Origin: Planctomycetota bacterium
Lineage (GTDB): Bacteria > Planctomycetota > SZUA-567 > H5-PLA8
Reading direction: 5' to 3'
Assembly: GCA_026184295.1 (NCBI GenBank)
Contig: JAHCJK010000005.1
Location: forward strand, 19,983-83,982
Length of the DNA stretch: 64,000 bases
Both the position numbers and the translations under genes were made by a program. The notes below the pieces were generated by a model, which saw only the letters and a program-made list of their open reading frames with translations, did no database searches and was not told the DNA's origin. Below are positions 34,269 through 45,100 of the stretch, piece after piece; position 1 is the first letter of the stretch, and the number at the start of each line of letters is the position of its first letter.

Positions 34269-37200
34269 ATGTGGATCGTCCGACTCGCGCTCAAGCGCCC
34301 CCATACGATCGCGGTGCTCGCGGTCTTTATCCTGGTGATGGGGGTCTTTTCCATCCGTCGCATGTCCACGGACATCTTTCCCGAGATCGACATTCCCGTC
34401 ATCACCATGATCTGGACCTACCGCGGCCTTTCGGCCGACGAGATGGAACGGCGCGTCACGACGTTCAGCGAGTACGCGACGAGTTCGAACGTGAACGACA
34501 TCAAGAAGATCGAGTCGCAGACGGTGAACGGCGTCGCGATCGTGAAGATCTTCTTCCACCAGGGCGTGAACGTCGGCAACGCGCTCTCGCAGGTGACCGC
34601 GGTCGGGCAGGCGATCCGGCAGATCATGCCGCCGGGCATCCAGCCGCCCATCATCCTGCGCTTCAACGCGTCGAGCGTGCCGATCGTGCAGCTCAGCCTC
34701 AGCAGCAAGACGTTGTCCGAGAGCGAAGTGTACGACTACGCGCTGTGGCGCCTGCGCACGCAGCTTTCGGTCGTCCAGGGCCTGACGCTGCCGTCGCCCT
34801 ACGGCGGGAAGGAACGCCAGATCATGGTGGACCTGCGGCCGGAGGAGATGCAGGCGCGCGGGATCTCGCCGAAGGAAATCTCGGAGGCGATCAACGCGTA
34901 CAACCTCGCGTTTCCCACCGGAACCGCGCGCATCGACACGCAGCAGTACCCCGTGAGCATGAACAACACGCCGATGAACGTGGACGACTTCAACAACATC
35001 CCGATCAAGAGCGCGAACGGCAAGATGGTCTACATGCGCGACGTGGCGCACGTGCGCGACGGTTTCGCGGCGCAGACGACGGTGGTGCGGCGCGACGGCC
35101 AGCGCGGGGCGCTGGTGACGATCCTCAAGAACGGCGGCGCCTCGACGCTCGACATCGTCAACCAGGTCAAGGAACTCCTGCCGAGCCTGCGGGCCTCGGC
35201 GCCTCCCGGCCTGGACATCGACGTGCTCTTCGACCAGTCGCTCTTCGTCGAAGCGGCCGTCAGCGGCGTGGTGCACGAAAGCATCATCGCCGGGCTGCTG
35301 ACCGCGGCGATGATCCTGCTCTTCCTGGCGAGCTGGCGCAGCACGCTGATCGTGGCGGTCTCCATCCCGCTCTCGATCCTGGCCTCGCTGACCGCGCTCT
35401 ACGCCCTCGGCTACACGCTCAACGTGATGACGCTGGGCGGCCTGGCGCTGGCCGTCGGCATCCTGGTGGACGACGCGACGGTGGAGATCGAGAACATCCA
35501 CCGCAACCTGGGCATGGGGAAGGGGCTGGTGCAGGCGATCCTGGACGGCGCGGAGCAGATCGCGGCGCCGACCTTCGTCGCGACGCTGACCATCTGCATC
35601 GTCTTCGTCAGCGTGATCTTCCTCGAAGGCCCCGCGCGCTACCTCTTCGTGCCCATGGCGCTCTCCGTCGTCTTCGCCATGCTGGCCAGCTACCTGCTCT
35701 CCCGCACGCTGGTGCCGATGATGGCCAAGTTCCTCCTCCCGGCCGAAGCCGCCGCGATCCGCCTGGAACACGCCGGCCGCGCGCCGGAAGCCAAGGGCGT
35801 CTTCGCGCGGATCAGCCGCGCCTTCGAGGCCGGCTTCGAAGGGCTGCGGGGCGCGTACGTTTCCGTGCTGGGCTGGAACCTGCGCCACCGCGCAGCGGTC
35901 TTCGCCGGGTTCGCCGCGGTGCTGGCGGCGGCGGCGCTGCTGCTCCCGCGCGTGGGCCAGGACTTCTTCCCCAGCGTGGACGCGGGGCAGTTCCGCCTGC
36001 ACGTCCGCGCGCCGGCCGGGACGCGCCTGGAAGAGACCGAGCGCTACTTCTCCGAAGTCGAGGCCGAGATCCGCAAGACGATCGCGCCCCAGGACCTGGA
36101 ACTGATGATCGACAACATCGGCCTGCCGAACCGCTCGTACAGCATGGCCTTCGGGGACAGCTCCACGACGGGCATGGGCGACGGCGAAATCCTGGTGGCG
36201 CTGAAGCACGAGCGCTCGAAGCCGACGCCCGAATACATCGCCGAACTGCGCCGCGAACTGCCCCGGAAGTTCCCGAACCTGACCTTCTACTTCCAGGCGG
36301 CGGACATCGTGAGCCAGATCCTCAACTTCGGCGTGCCGGCCCCGATCGACATCCAGTTCGCGGGCTTCCACACCCAGCAGAACTACGCCTTCGCGACCGA
36401 GGTCGCCGAGCGCATCAAGAAGATTCGCGGCGTCACCGACGTGCACCTCCACCAGGTGACCGACGTGCCGAAGCTGAACGTGAGCGTGGACCAGACGCGC
36501 GCCCTGCAGCTCGGCTTCACGCAGCGCGACGTGGCCCAGGACCTGCTGGTCTCCCTGAGCGGCAGCCAGCAGGTGAACCCGAACTTCTGGGTCGATCCGA
36601 AGAACGGGATCTCCTACGCGGTGGAGACGCGCACGCCGGTCTACGCGGTGGACTCGATCGACCGCATCAACGCGATCCCGGTCTCGCAGCCGAACGGCGC
36701 CGCCCCGCAGCTCCTGGCCAACATGGCGCGCATCGAACGCGGCGTGACGCCGGAGAACATCACCCACGTGAACGTGCAGTCCACCTTCGACGTGTACGCG
36801 AACGTGGAGGGGCGCGACCTGGGCAGCGTCGCCCGCGAGATCGAGCCGATCCTGGCCGAATACCGCGCCAAGCTCGCCCCGGGCGACAGCGTGATGCTGC
36901 GCGGGCAGGTGGAAAGCATGCAGTCGGCCTTCCTGCGCCTGGGCCTGGGGATTCTCTTCGCCGCGGTGCTGGTCTACCTGCTGATGGTGATCAACTTCCA
37001 GAGCTGGCTCGACCCGTTCATCATCATCACCGCGCTGCCGGGCGCGATGGCGGGCATCGTCTTCATGCTGCTGGCGACGCACACGACCTTCAGCGTGCCG
37101 AGCCTGATGGGGACGATCATGGCCATCGGCGTCGCGACCGCGAACAGCATCCTGCTCGTCACCTTCGCCAACGAAGTGCGCGCGCACGGCAAGGACGCCC

Positions 37201-37499
37201 TGGAGGCCGCCCTGGAAGCCGGCCGCACGCGCATGCGCCCGGTGCTGATGACCGCGCTGGCCATGATCATCGGCATGCTCCCGATGGCCCTGGGCCTCGG
37301 CGAAGGCGGCGAACAGAACGCGCCGCTCGGCCGCGCCGTGATCGGCGGGCTGATCCTGGCGACGCTGACCACGCTGCTCTTCGTCCCGGTGGTGTACTCG
37401 GTGCTGCGCCGCAAGGCCCCCGTCGAAGCGACGCTCGACGAGGCCGGCGAGGCCGAACCGCACGCCGCTCCGGAAGCACCCGCGCACGCGCAGGCCTAA
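34269..37499 (+). CDS. RND-family efflux transporter, inner-membrane pump subunit
   Basis: 1076 residues; ATG 34269 after GGAGGAGG. N-terminus MWIVRLALKRPHTIAVLAVF is a classic first helix. Two halves, each with a large periplasmic loop and about six membrane helices. The TM4 segment LAVGILVDDATVEIENIHRN contains the acidic pair (D-D) used in proton relay in AcrB-like pumps. Segments LPGAMAGIVFMLLATHTTFS and GRTRMRPVLMTALAMIIGML lie in the second half. Hydrophobe/amphiphile-type (HAE1) rather than heavy-metal by overall resemblance; substrate unknown. The adaptor is downstream, and no outer-membrane TolC-type gene is near. Likely repressed by the divergent GntR/FCD protein. Confidence 0.92.
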   Translation: MWIVRLALKRPHTIAVLAVFILVMGVFSIRRMSTDIFPEIDIPVITMIWTYRGLSADEMERRVTTFSEYATSSNVNDIKKIESQTVNGVAIVKIFFHQGVNVGNALSQVTAVGQAIRQIMPPGIQPPIILRFNASSVPIVQLSLSSKTLSESEVYDYALWRLRTQLSVVQGLTLPSPYGGKERQIMVDLRPEEMQARGISPKEISEAINAYNLAFPTGTARIDTQQYPVSMNNTPMNVDDFNNIPIKSANGKMVYMRDVAHVRDGFAAQTTVVRRDGQRGALVTILKNGGASTLDIVNQVKELLPSLRASAPPGLDIDVLFDQSLFVEAAVSGVVHESIIAGLLTAAMILLFLASWRSTLIVAVSIPLSILASLTALYALGYTLNVMTLGGLALAVGILVDDATVEIENIHRNLGMGKGLVQAILDGAEQIAAPTFVATLTICIVFVSVIFLEGPARYLFVPMALSVVFAMLASYLLSRTLVPMMAKFLLPAEAAAIRLEHAGRAPEAKGVFARISRAFEAGFEGLRGAYVSVLGWNLRHRAAVFAGFAAVLAAAALLLPRVGQDFFPSVDAGQFRLHVRAPAGTRLEETERYFSEVEAEIRKTIAPQDLELMIDNIGLPNRSYSMAFGDSSTTGMGDGEILVALKHERSKPTPEYIAELRRELPRKFPNLTFYFQAADIVSQILNFGVPAPIDIQFAGFHTQQNYAFATEVAERIKKIRGVTDVHLHQVTDVPKLNVSVDQTRALQLGFTQRDVAQDLLVSLSGSQQVNPNFWVDPKNGISYAVETRTPVYAVDSIDRINAIPVSQPNGAAPQLLANMARIERGVTPENITHVNVQSTFDVYANVEGRDLGSVAREIEPILAEYRAKLAPGDSVMLRGQVESMQSAFLRLGLGILFAAVLVYLLMVINFQSWLDPFIIITALPGAMAGIVFMLLATHTTFSVPSLMGTIMAIGVATANSILLVTFANEVRAHGKDALEAALEAGRTRMRPVLMTALAMIIGMLPMALGLGEGGEQNAPLGRAVIGGLILATLTTLLFVPVVYSVLRRKAPVEATLDEAGEAEPHAAPEAPAHAQA

Positions 37500-37538
37500 G
37501 TACAACCGCCCGGCGCTCGAACGCGCCCCGCCGCACGC

Positions 37539-37567
37539 AAGGCCCTCCCGACCTCCGGGAGGGCCTT
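37539..37567 (+). terminator. Terminator after the RND pump gene
   Basis: AAGGCCCTCCCG (37539-37550) pairs perfectly with CGGGAGGGCCTT (37556-37567), 5-base loop, ending in TTGTG. It separates the pump transcript from the adaptor gene, which has its own promoter. Confidence 0.7.
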
Positions 37568-37701
37568 GTGCATGAAGGGCCGCCCTCACTTGATGGATGC
37601 GAAAAGGAGTTTAGGATACACGAAGTTGGCCCGCAGGCATGCATGCAATTCTTTTAATGAAAAGGACTTGCCGCATGATCGAAAAATCTGATTCTCGATG
37701 C

Positions 37702-37730
37702 TTGACTTTATATTATCGATAATCTAGTAT
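37702..37730 (+). promoter_or_regulatory. Promoter with internal operator before the membrane-fusion gene
   Basis: TTGACT (37702-37707), exactly 17 bp, TAGTAT (37725-37730). The spacer contains the perfect palindrome ATTATCGATAAT (37712-37723), ending one base before the -10. A repressor bound there would block polymerase. Same core and geometry as at 34219-34238. Confidence 0.7.
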
Positions 37731-37803
37731 GTAGGTGTAGGGCAGAAAAGAACGCGGGCTCAACCGACAGGGCCCGCAGGACCTTAAGCCAGGAGTGGAT
37801 GCC

Positions 37804-39201
37804 ATGGACACGACCTACGGAAGCATCAACCGAGCGCACGTGGTTCAAGCCGTTGCGGCGCTCACCGCCCGCCACCCTTCAGCGGCCAAGCCGAAGCAGG
37901 CGCGCTGGTACTACGTGGCGCCGGCGGCGGTGGTGCTGGGCGTCTCCGCGCTGGCCTGGTCCGGCTTTTCGAAAGCCCAACCTGCCGCCGCCGCGCCGGC
38001 GATGGAACCGCAGCCCGATCTGCGCAGCGTTTCCGTCGCCCGGCCGGTCCGCGGCTCGACCTCTTCCGAGATTCTGCTTCCCGCCGACGTCGAGCCCTAC
38101 CAGGCGACGGCCATCCACGCGCGCATTGGCGGCTACCTGAAGGCCTGGCACGTGGACCGGGGCGCGCGCGTCAAGGCCGGGCAGGTGCTGGCCGAGATCG
38201 ACGCGCCGGAGTTCGACCAGGCGTTGCGCCAGGCCCGCTCGCAACTCGACGAAGGCCGCGCGCAGCTCGAACAGGCCCGCACCGAACGCGAGCAGTCCGT
38301 CGCGAACCTCGCCGCCGGCCGCGCCAACGTCCAGAAGGCGCAGGCCACCCTGGAACTCGCGGCCAAGACCGTCGAACGCTTCAAGGACCTGGAAGAAAAG
38401 TGGGCCGCGACCCGCCAGCAGTACGACGAGGCCGTGCGCAACCACGAGGCCGCGCGCGCCGAACTGGAAGCCGCCAAGGCCGACGCCGGCGCGCTGGAAG
38501 CCGCCGTGGCCACCAAGGCGGCCGCGATCCGCACGGCCGAAGCGCGCGTGGCGAGCTTGAACGCAAACGTGCGCCGCCTGGAGGAAACCGAGAGCTTCAA
38601 GACCCTGGTCGCGCCCTTCGACGGGATCGTGACGCGCCGCGAAGCCGACGTCGGCGCGCTGGTGCCCGCGGACGGCTCGAAGGAACTCTTCGCGATCGAC
38701 CAGGACGACACGCTGCGCGTGAAGGTGAACGTGCCGCAGACGTACGCCGGACAGATTCGCGCCGGGCAGGAGGCCGACGTCGTGGCGCGCGAGTTCTCCA
38801 ACGAGGACTGGGCGGCCAAGGTCGCGCGCACCTCCGGCGCGATCGATTCCGCCGCGCGCACCCTGACCGTCGAGCTGGAGCTGAACAACCGGGACCACCG
38901 CCTCCTGCCCGGGGCCTACGCCCAGGTCCGCTTCCGCATGAACGACGAACGTTCCGCGCTGCGCGTGGCCGCGAGCACCCTGCGCTTCACCAAGGAAGGC
39001 CCGCAGGTCGTGGCCGTGGACGCGCGCGGGCGCCTGAGCGTCGCGCCCGTGAAGCTGGGCCGCGACTTCGGCGCGCAGGTGGAAGTGACCTCCGGCCTGA
39101 ACGGCGGCGAACTCCTGGTCGTCAATCCGACCGACAGCATGCACGCCGGCGAAGAAGTGCGGATCGCCCCCGAGGCTCCCGCGAAGAACCCCGCCCGCTA
39201 A
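37804..39201 (+). CDS. RND efflux membrane-fusion protein (periplasmic adaptor)
   Basis: 465 residues; ATG 37804 with CAGGAG 9 bases upstream. One N-terminal membrane segment (YYVAPAAVVLGVSALAWSGF), then the HlyD/AcrA order: half-lipoyl motif (GGYLKAWHVDRGARVKAGQV), a long coiled coil rich in Ala/Glu/Lys (about 140-275), second lipoyl half (APFDGIVTRREADVGALV) and beta-barrel/MP domains. Bridges the inner-membrane pump to an outer-membrane channel encoded elsewhere. Placed after the pump gene with its own promoter, unlike the usual adaptor-first order. Confidence 0.9.
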   Translation: MDTTYGSINRAHVVQAVAALTARHPSAAKPKQARWYYVAPAAVVLGVSALAWSGFSKAQPAAAAPAMEPQPDLRSVSVARPVRGSTSSEILLPADVEPYQATAIHARIGGYLKAWHVDRGARVKAGQVLAEIDAPEFDQALRQARSQLDEGRAQLEQARTEREQSVANLAAGRANVQKAQATLELAAKTVERFKDLEEKWAATRQQYDEAVRNHEAARAELEAAKADAGALEAAVATKAAAIRTAEARVASLNANVRRLEETESFKTLVAPFDGIVTRREADVGALVPADGSKELFAIDQDDTLRVKVNVPQTYAGQIRAGQEADVVAREFSNEDWAAKVARTSGAIDSAARTLTVELELNNRDHRLLPGAYAQVRFRMNDERSALRVAASTLRFTKEGPQVVAVDARGRLSVAPVKLGRDFGAQVEVTSGLNGGELLVVNPTDSMHAGEEVRIAPEAPAKNPAR

Positions 39202-39227
39202 GGCCGGCCCCCGGCCCCCGGCCATCC

Positions 39228-39265
39228 GCCGGCGTGACGCGCGATCGTCACGCCGGCTTTTTTTT
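39228..39265 (+). terminator. Strong intrinsic terminator of the adaptor gene
   Basis: GCCGGCGTGACG (39228-39239) and its exact complement (39246-39257), a 6-base loop, followed by eight T (39258-39265). Textbook Rho-independent terminator. Confidence 0.9.
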
Positions 39266-39330
39266 CGCGCCCAAGGCGAGCACGCCGATCCCTGGCGGGC
39301 TGCGCCGCGGCATCGCGTGGCGCCCGCGGG

Positions 39331-40569
39331 CTATTGGGCCGGCGCGGGAACCTTGCCGCTGCGCCAAACCCACACGGCGTTCTCGCCCGCTTTGATCATC
39401 AGCACGTTATGCGCGGGGTTGTGGCAGAGCATGCCGTTGGGAGGCGCGGGGCCTTCGGGCGCGTGCTTCGTCCACGCCTTCTCGCCCACGGCGTAGCTCC
39501 ACAGACCGGCGCCGTCCACCAGGAAACAGCGGTTGGACGCCGCGTCGTAGGTCATCGATGCGCGCATGTCGAGGCCTTCCGGGCCGTCCGTGGAGGTCAG
39601 GACCGCCTTCCATTCCCTGGCGGCAAGGTCGAAGGTGTACGTGGTCTGCGTCTGCGGCTTGCCGTCGCGGGTGAGGCCTCCGTGCTGCGCGACCAGGATC
39701 TTCCGTCCGGCATCGTACGCGGCGACGGCTTCGGGGCCCGGGCACTGGGCGTTGTCCTTGATCTCCTTGCCGCCCAGAAGGTGCGTCCAGCTCCGGTCCT
39801 TCGGATCGAAGAGGCTGGCGGCGTGGCCCCGCCAGGTGTTGGTGAACCAGAGCGACTGCGCGCGGTCGGGGATGTACTCCAGGATCGAAGCGTTGTGGCC
39901 GGGCGGCGACTTTTCCGTGGGGCGGATGTATTCCCAGCGCTTTTCGAACGGGAAATAGGCGAACATTTCGAGCTTGCCCCAGGGGATCTCCTGCTTGTGC
40001 GGGAAGCCGCACTTGTTGTAGTTGCCGATCGCCCAGAGCAGCGCGTGCATGTTCGGGTCGTAGGCGATCTGCCACCACGCATGCACCGGGTCGTACGGGG
40101 CGCCCGTCCGGGTGGTGAGAATGCCGTCCTTGACCAGCGCGACCTCCGCTTTGCCCTGGGCCGAAAGCTTGAGAAAGTCCGCGTCGGGTTCGTGGAGCAG
40201 CACCCAGGTGTTGGAGGCGAGGTCGTACTCCCAGACATCGTTGAGGCGATGCGGCGCGCCGGCGTTTTCGCCGCAGAAGAGCGCCCGCTTGCGGTCGGCG
40301 GCCCACACCCACTTCCGGCAGTAGTCGCGCGGCTGGGGGCCTTTCACGTCCATCTTGAAGGCCTTCAACGTGTCGTTGATGGGGCCGGCGGTCTTGACCG
40401 GCGGAAGCCAGGCCGACTGGTTTTCGCCCAGGGCTTCGAGCTGCTTCAGGACGGCGGGGTCGGGCGCGAGCGCGGGCAGCACCTGCCGGGGGGCCTCTTC
40501 CGCCCGCGCCCCCGGCCCGGCGGCGGCGCAGCACAGGACGGCCAGATGCGCGAACGGTGCGAGCTTCAT
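39331..40569 (-). CDS. Secreted Kelch-like beta-propeller protein
   Basis: 412 residues with a signal peptide (MKLAPFAHLAVLCCAAAGPG). Repeated blades pair a hydrophobic strand with W/Y-bearing turns: LNDVWEYDLASNTWVLLHEP, EMFAYFPFEKRWEYIRP, TTYTFDLAAREWKAV, GLWSYAVGEKAWTKH. This is the Kelch/galactose-oxidase repeat style. Function unknown; such propellers bind proteins or glycans. Divergent from the GntR/LacI regulator at 40717 with 147 bases between, so it is the likely target of that regulator. Confidence 0.7.
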   Translation of the reverse strand: MKLAPFAHLAVLCCAAAGPGARAEEAPRQVLPALAPDPAVLKQLEALGENQSAWLPPVKTAGPINDTLKAFKMDVKGPQPRDYCRKWVWAADRKRALFCGENAGAPHRLNDVWEYDLASNTWVLLHEPDADFLKLSAQGKAEVALVKDGILTTRTGAPYDPVHAWWQIAYDPNMHALLWAIGNYNKCGFPHKQEIPWGKLEMFAYFPFEKRWEYIRPTEKSPPGHNASILEYIPDRAQSLWFTNTWRGHAASLFDPKDRSWTHLLGGKEIKDNAQCPGPEAVAAYDAGRKILVAQHGGLTRDGKPQTQTTYTFDLAAREWKAVLTSTDGPEGLDMRASMTYDAASNRCFLVDGAGLWSYAVGEKAWTKHAPEGPAPPNGMLCHNPAHNVLMIKAGENAVWVWRSGKVPAPAQ

Positions 40570-40716
40570 CGGTGGAATCCTCTCCGGGCGCCTTCGTTCA
40601 GCCCTGCGCCAGTATACACCCGCGCCATGCCCTGGGAACGCGGCCAGCGGTCGGTTGAGCTATTTTGCGCCATAAATGTTGCGGGAGGCCCGCGGCGCTC
40701 GTATGCTCCCGGCCGC

Positions 40717-41808
40717 ATGGCCAAACCAAGGCGCGGGCCGGGCCGGCCGCGCAACCCGAAAGCGCTTTACCTCGGCCTGGCCCACGCGTTTCGAACGGCG
40801 ATCCGTTCGGGGGCCTGGCCCCTGGGGTCGCGCGTGCCCGCGCAGCGCCTGCTGGCCCGCCGGCACGGCGTGAGCCAGCACACGATCCGCTGGGCCCTGG
40901 ACGTGCTCGCGCGGGAAGGGCGGATCGCGCCCAACGCCCGGCGCGGCTGGCTGGTCAAGCAGGCGCCCCGGTCGGGCCTGGCCGGCGCGGACTACGTCCT
41001 GGAAGCCTTGGGCATGGGCTTCGAGACCTGCCTGCGCGGGGCCGATTCGTGCGCGCTGCACCGCGGCATCGAACAGGGCGTCGCGCAGCTCGAGCGCGCG
41101 CTGATCTGCCTGCCGTCGTACCGCCTGACCGAACACCTTCCTTCGCCGCACGTGCTGGCGCAGCCCCTGGCCGGCATCGTGCTGGTCGGCCTGCTCAAAC
41201 ACGCGGTGCTCCGGCAGTACGAGCGCTTGAACGTGCCGGTGGTCCTGGCCGACCGCCCCGGCGAAGCGTGGAACCTGCATGCGATCGCGGTGGACAACGA
41301 AAAGGCCGCGCACGACGCCACGAAACGCATGATCGCCTGGGGCCACCGGCGCATCGCCTTCGTGCGGCGGCTTCAACCGAGTCTGCTGAGCGTGGACGAG
41401 GACGGACGCGAACGTCAAAAAGGATACGAAGCCGCCTGCCGCGAGGCCGGCCTGCCGTTTCGCCCGGACTGGATCTTCAACAGCCTCTCCAGGGATACCG
41501 CAAAGAGCCCCTGGACGGCGCGGCTGCTGCATGCCCGGCCGGCGTTCACGGCCGTGCTGGCGGCGGACGCTTCGCGCGCGGCGCTGGTCGAAGAGGCCGC
41601 CGCCGCCTGCGCCCGCAAGGTGCCCGAAGACCTCAGCATCGTGACGTTTCAAGGCACGTCGAACCCCGCGCCCTATGCCGGCCCGCGGTTCGACTTCTTC
41701 GAACTGGGCCGCCGCGCGGTCCACCTCCTGACGCAACCCCGCCAACCCGCGCGCCACGAACGCCTCGCCTTCACCTGGTCGTCGCAACGCTCCCTCGCGC
41801 CCGCGTAG
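40717..41808 (+). CDS. GntR-type HTH / LacI-type sensor hybrid regulator
   Basis: 363 residues from ATG 40717 (an upstream in-frame ATG at 40627 would consume the promoter region). Opens with a very basic MAKPRRGPGRPRNPKALYLG, an AT-hook-like GRPR pair. Then comes a GntR winged helix (AHAFRTAIRSGAWPLGSRVP, HGVSQHTIRWALDVLAREGR) and a LacI-type sensor (LAGIVLVGLL, VPVVLADRPGEAWN, TKRMIAWGHRRIAFVRR, VPEDLSIVTFQG). Divergent from the Kelch-like gene. Same plan as the protein at 95-1300 but not a close copy. Confidence 0.85.
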   Translation: MAKPRRGPGRPRNPKALYLGLAHAFRTAIRSGAWPLGSRVPAQRLLARRHGVSQHTIRWALDVLAREGRIAPNARRGWLVKQAPRSGLAGADYVLEALGMGFETCLRGADSCALHRGIEQGVAQLERALICLPSYRLTEHLPSPHVLAQPLAGIVLVGLLKHAVLRQYERLNVPVVLADRPGEAWNLHAIAVDNEKAAHDATKRMIAWGHRRIAFVRRLQPSLLSVDEDGRERQKGYEAACREAGLPFRPDWIFNSLSRDTAKSPWTARLLHARPAFTAVLAADASRAALVEEAAAACARKVPEDLSIVTFQGTSNPAPYAGPRFDFFELGRRAVHLLTQPRQPARHERLAFTWSSQRSLAPA

Positions 41809-42106
41809 AGCGGAGCACGCGGCGGATGCACGCTGCTTCCGGAACGTAACCTATTTCCGACGGATTCTAGAAGGGTGCATCGCCGTGTGGATGGGCGAGA
41901 AGCGACCTAAGTCGAAGGTATCGAACAAACTGCGTCTAGGACGTGCCGAAACGATATACGCCTGCGCGTTGGGCATTCGTGTCATGGATGAAACAGAAAT
42001 GTGCGGCCTTGCGGAACATGAACTTGAGTCCCGCCGTTTACCTACGTAGAACAAGATACGCAAAGTACTCATTTCTCAAAACGCTACTTCCAACGCGAGG
42101 ATTCCT

Positions 42107-45100
42107 ATGCGAATTGCACTTGTGCCTCTGGTTATTTTCTTCGTTTCGTTGAATGCGATGGCCGCGGAAAATCTGACCGTACAAGTCAATCCAAGCGCGA
42201 CGCAGGTGACCGAAGGCGAGTCCGTCACCTTTACCGTGAGCGTCAAGAATTCCAAGAATGGGAAGCCGGCCAATCTCGCCGGGCGGCGAGTCGATGCGAC
42301 GTTCCCCACGTCGCAGGACGCGGTGACGCTTACCGGTTCGGGAAGCAGCACCTATTCCTACACGGCTGCGACGCATGGAACGGGAACCCAGACGCTCACC
42401 GCGACTGTCCGCCTGAACACGCCGCAGTTGGAGGCCGCGCTGCTGCAGGCCATCACGGAGACGCGGAATCGGATTTCGGCACTCACGGCGGAACTTGCCC
42501 AGACCTCGCAGTTCCTGCGCAGGCTGCTGCTGCAGGTCGAGATCGCCGTGAATAACGCGCTGCTGCAGACGCTGGAGCAGCAACTTGTGGCCTTGCGGAC
42601 GCCGCTTGCCGAAGGCTCCGCGAGCATCACCGTCGTGCCGCGGCCACAGGGCGTGACGCTGCGCCTGACGGCTCCCGCGGCCAACGCCTTCGTGACCGGC
42701 ACGGTGACGCTGTCCGTCGAGAGCAACGCGGCCGTGCCTGGTTCGGCGGCGATCGTCGTCGATGGCACGGCGGGGGCTTTTCAGCAGGTTCCCGCCGGCA
42801 ATTTCACCTTGCCTTGGGATTCCGCCACGGCTGCCGAGGGTGCTCACCAGATCGTGGTGCAGTTCAAGCCCGACGGCCAGGCGCAGACGTATGCCACGCC
42901 GTCCCTGTCGTTGCGTGCGGACCATCTCGCGCCCACGGTCTCGAACCTTCTGCCCGAGGATGGAAGCGCCGGCGATCAGGCGCGCCCGGGCATTTCGGGC
43001 CAACTGGCCGACGCCGGGAGCGGCGTCGATCCAATTTCCGTGACGCTTTTCGTGGACGACCAGCAGGTCGATGTGTCCGTCGTCGGCGACGGGTTCCTGT
43101 ACACGCCGGCCGCCGATCTGGCCGTGGGTTCGCATGCCGTTCGGCTGGAGGTCCGGGACCTGGTGGGGAATCTGAAAGCCGTCACCTGGAGTTTCCGGGT
43201 CACCGGCGACCAGCCGGCTTTCGAGAACTTCATGCCCGCCGACGGCAAGTGGGTGAAGGAGAAGCGTCCGATCCTGTTCACGCATGTCGTCGGCAACGGG
43301 ATCGATCCTGAAAGCATGAGTCTTTCGATTTCGAAACTGACGGACGCCGGCCGCGTGGCGCTCGCCGGCGTGTCGCCCATCTACTACAACGGAGGCATCA
43401 CGGCCGAGGTTCCGTACGACTTGGAAGAACGGGAGTACGAGGTCACCGCGGAGATTTCGAATCTCGCGGGGCAGGCGGGTTCCGCCACCTGGCGATTCAA
43501 GACAGACTACGTTCCGCCCGCCGTCACCGGACTGGCGGCGGCCTGGACGACCGACGATTTCTTCCCGGAAATTCTGGCGGATTTGAGCGACGCGCGCTCC
43601 GGGGTCAACGTTGCGAGCGTGCGGTTCGAGCTGGACGGGACCGATCTCACCGCTTCGGCCGAGATTTCCGCGGACCGGGTTCGGTATCAGCCCGTGGAAC
43701 CCCTGAGCGCCGGCACGCACGCGCTTGCCGTAAGGGTCGCGGACCTGGCCGGCAACACCACGGTCTTCGAGAGCTTTCTGACCGTCAAGGATCCCGATGC
43801 GGACCAGACGGCGCCGCTCCTCGCGCTTGTCGCGCCCGCCCCAGGGCAATACGTGTCCACCCTGATCCCTCGCGTCGCGTACGTGGACGTCCAATTCGTG
43901 GATGTGTCGGGCGTCGATCTTTCCAGCGTCGTCCTGAAAATTGACGGCGCGGCAGTGGCGCTGCCGGAAGGGAGCCTGACGGCTGCCGGGCTGCGCTATC
44001 CCTTGCCCGCGCTCTTCCCGGAAGGCCGGCACGCCTTCTATGTGGCGGCCTCCGACTTGGCCGGCAACGGCCCCGCCGAACTCACGGGCACCTTCGGCGT
44101 GGACAACACGCCGCCCGAAATTGTGGTGAGCGACCCCGAGGCAGGGCTGACGGGCGGCGCGGGCCTCCGTTCGGTCTTCGCGGCGTTGTTCGACACGGGA
44201 GACGGCGAGGTCGATTGGACGACCCTGCATGCCGGCGTGAACGGCACGGACTTTTCCGCCGAGGCCCTGGCCGGCCGGGATGGGGACCTGGTGCGGTTCT
44301 CAATCGCCGAGCCGTTCTACGGCGACCGGACGCTGGTGCTGCGTGTGACGGACAAGGCCGGCAATGAGACCCAGAAATCCGTCACGCAGACGCCGGCGTT
44401 GTTTGGATTCATCTTTTGGGATTGGACGACCAGCATGTGGGTCGAGGCCGATCCCCGATTCATGGTTATTCCCGATACGCCCGGGTTGCCGGCGTGGTTC
44501 TACGCGCATTACGCGGACGGGGTCGATCCGGCGACCTTTACCGGCAATTTTCCCGGCTTTGTGGTCGATGCGTATCAAGACGGTTGGATCCGGTTTTACA
44601 TCGACAATCCGGGCTTCGGATATGCCGTGAGCGGGTCCTTTCAAATTCAAGACAACGCGCACCGCAGGACCTACGATTTCCCGAGCTTTATCGGCGTCGT
44701 TAGCGAATTCAACGACCCGCCCACCGTCTTTTTAAACCCTCAGGGTGAGGGGACGGGCGACATCCAGATTTCGCCCAAGGATGTCATTTCGTTTACCGCC
44801 TACGCCTCCGGTGGTGACGCCGGCAGCTACATTGCTTCGATTAAAATGTATGTAAATGGGGTTCAGATCCAGCCGGAATTGTTTGGCGAGCCCGGGCAGA
44901 CCGTGCAGTTTCCGAGAGGCTTCGTTTCCGGTCAATACGCGCCCCAGCCGTTCATCACTGCGCCCGTCCTGGATGTCGTCGTACGGGCGACCAACCTCCT
45001 GGGCCAGGAGACCGTGGCTCAACAACGGTACCGGGTCGTAGACGACACGGCGCCGACCATCGAGATCTACAATCCGTGGCAGCCGGGTGTGGCTGTTGGC

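Noticed and set aside
42038..44230. 730-codon - strand ORF opposite the Rhs gene
   Set aside because: Low-complexity Arg/Gly/His translation typical of an antisense shadow; the + strand frame has a signal peptide and clear domains.
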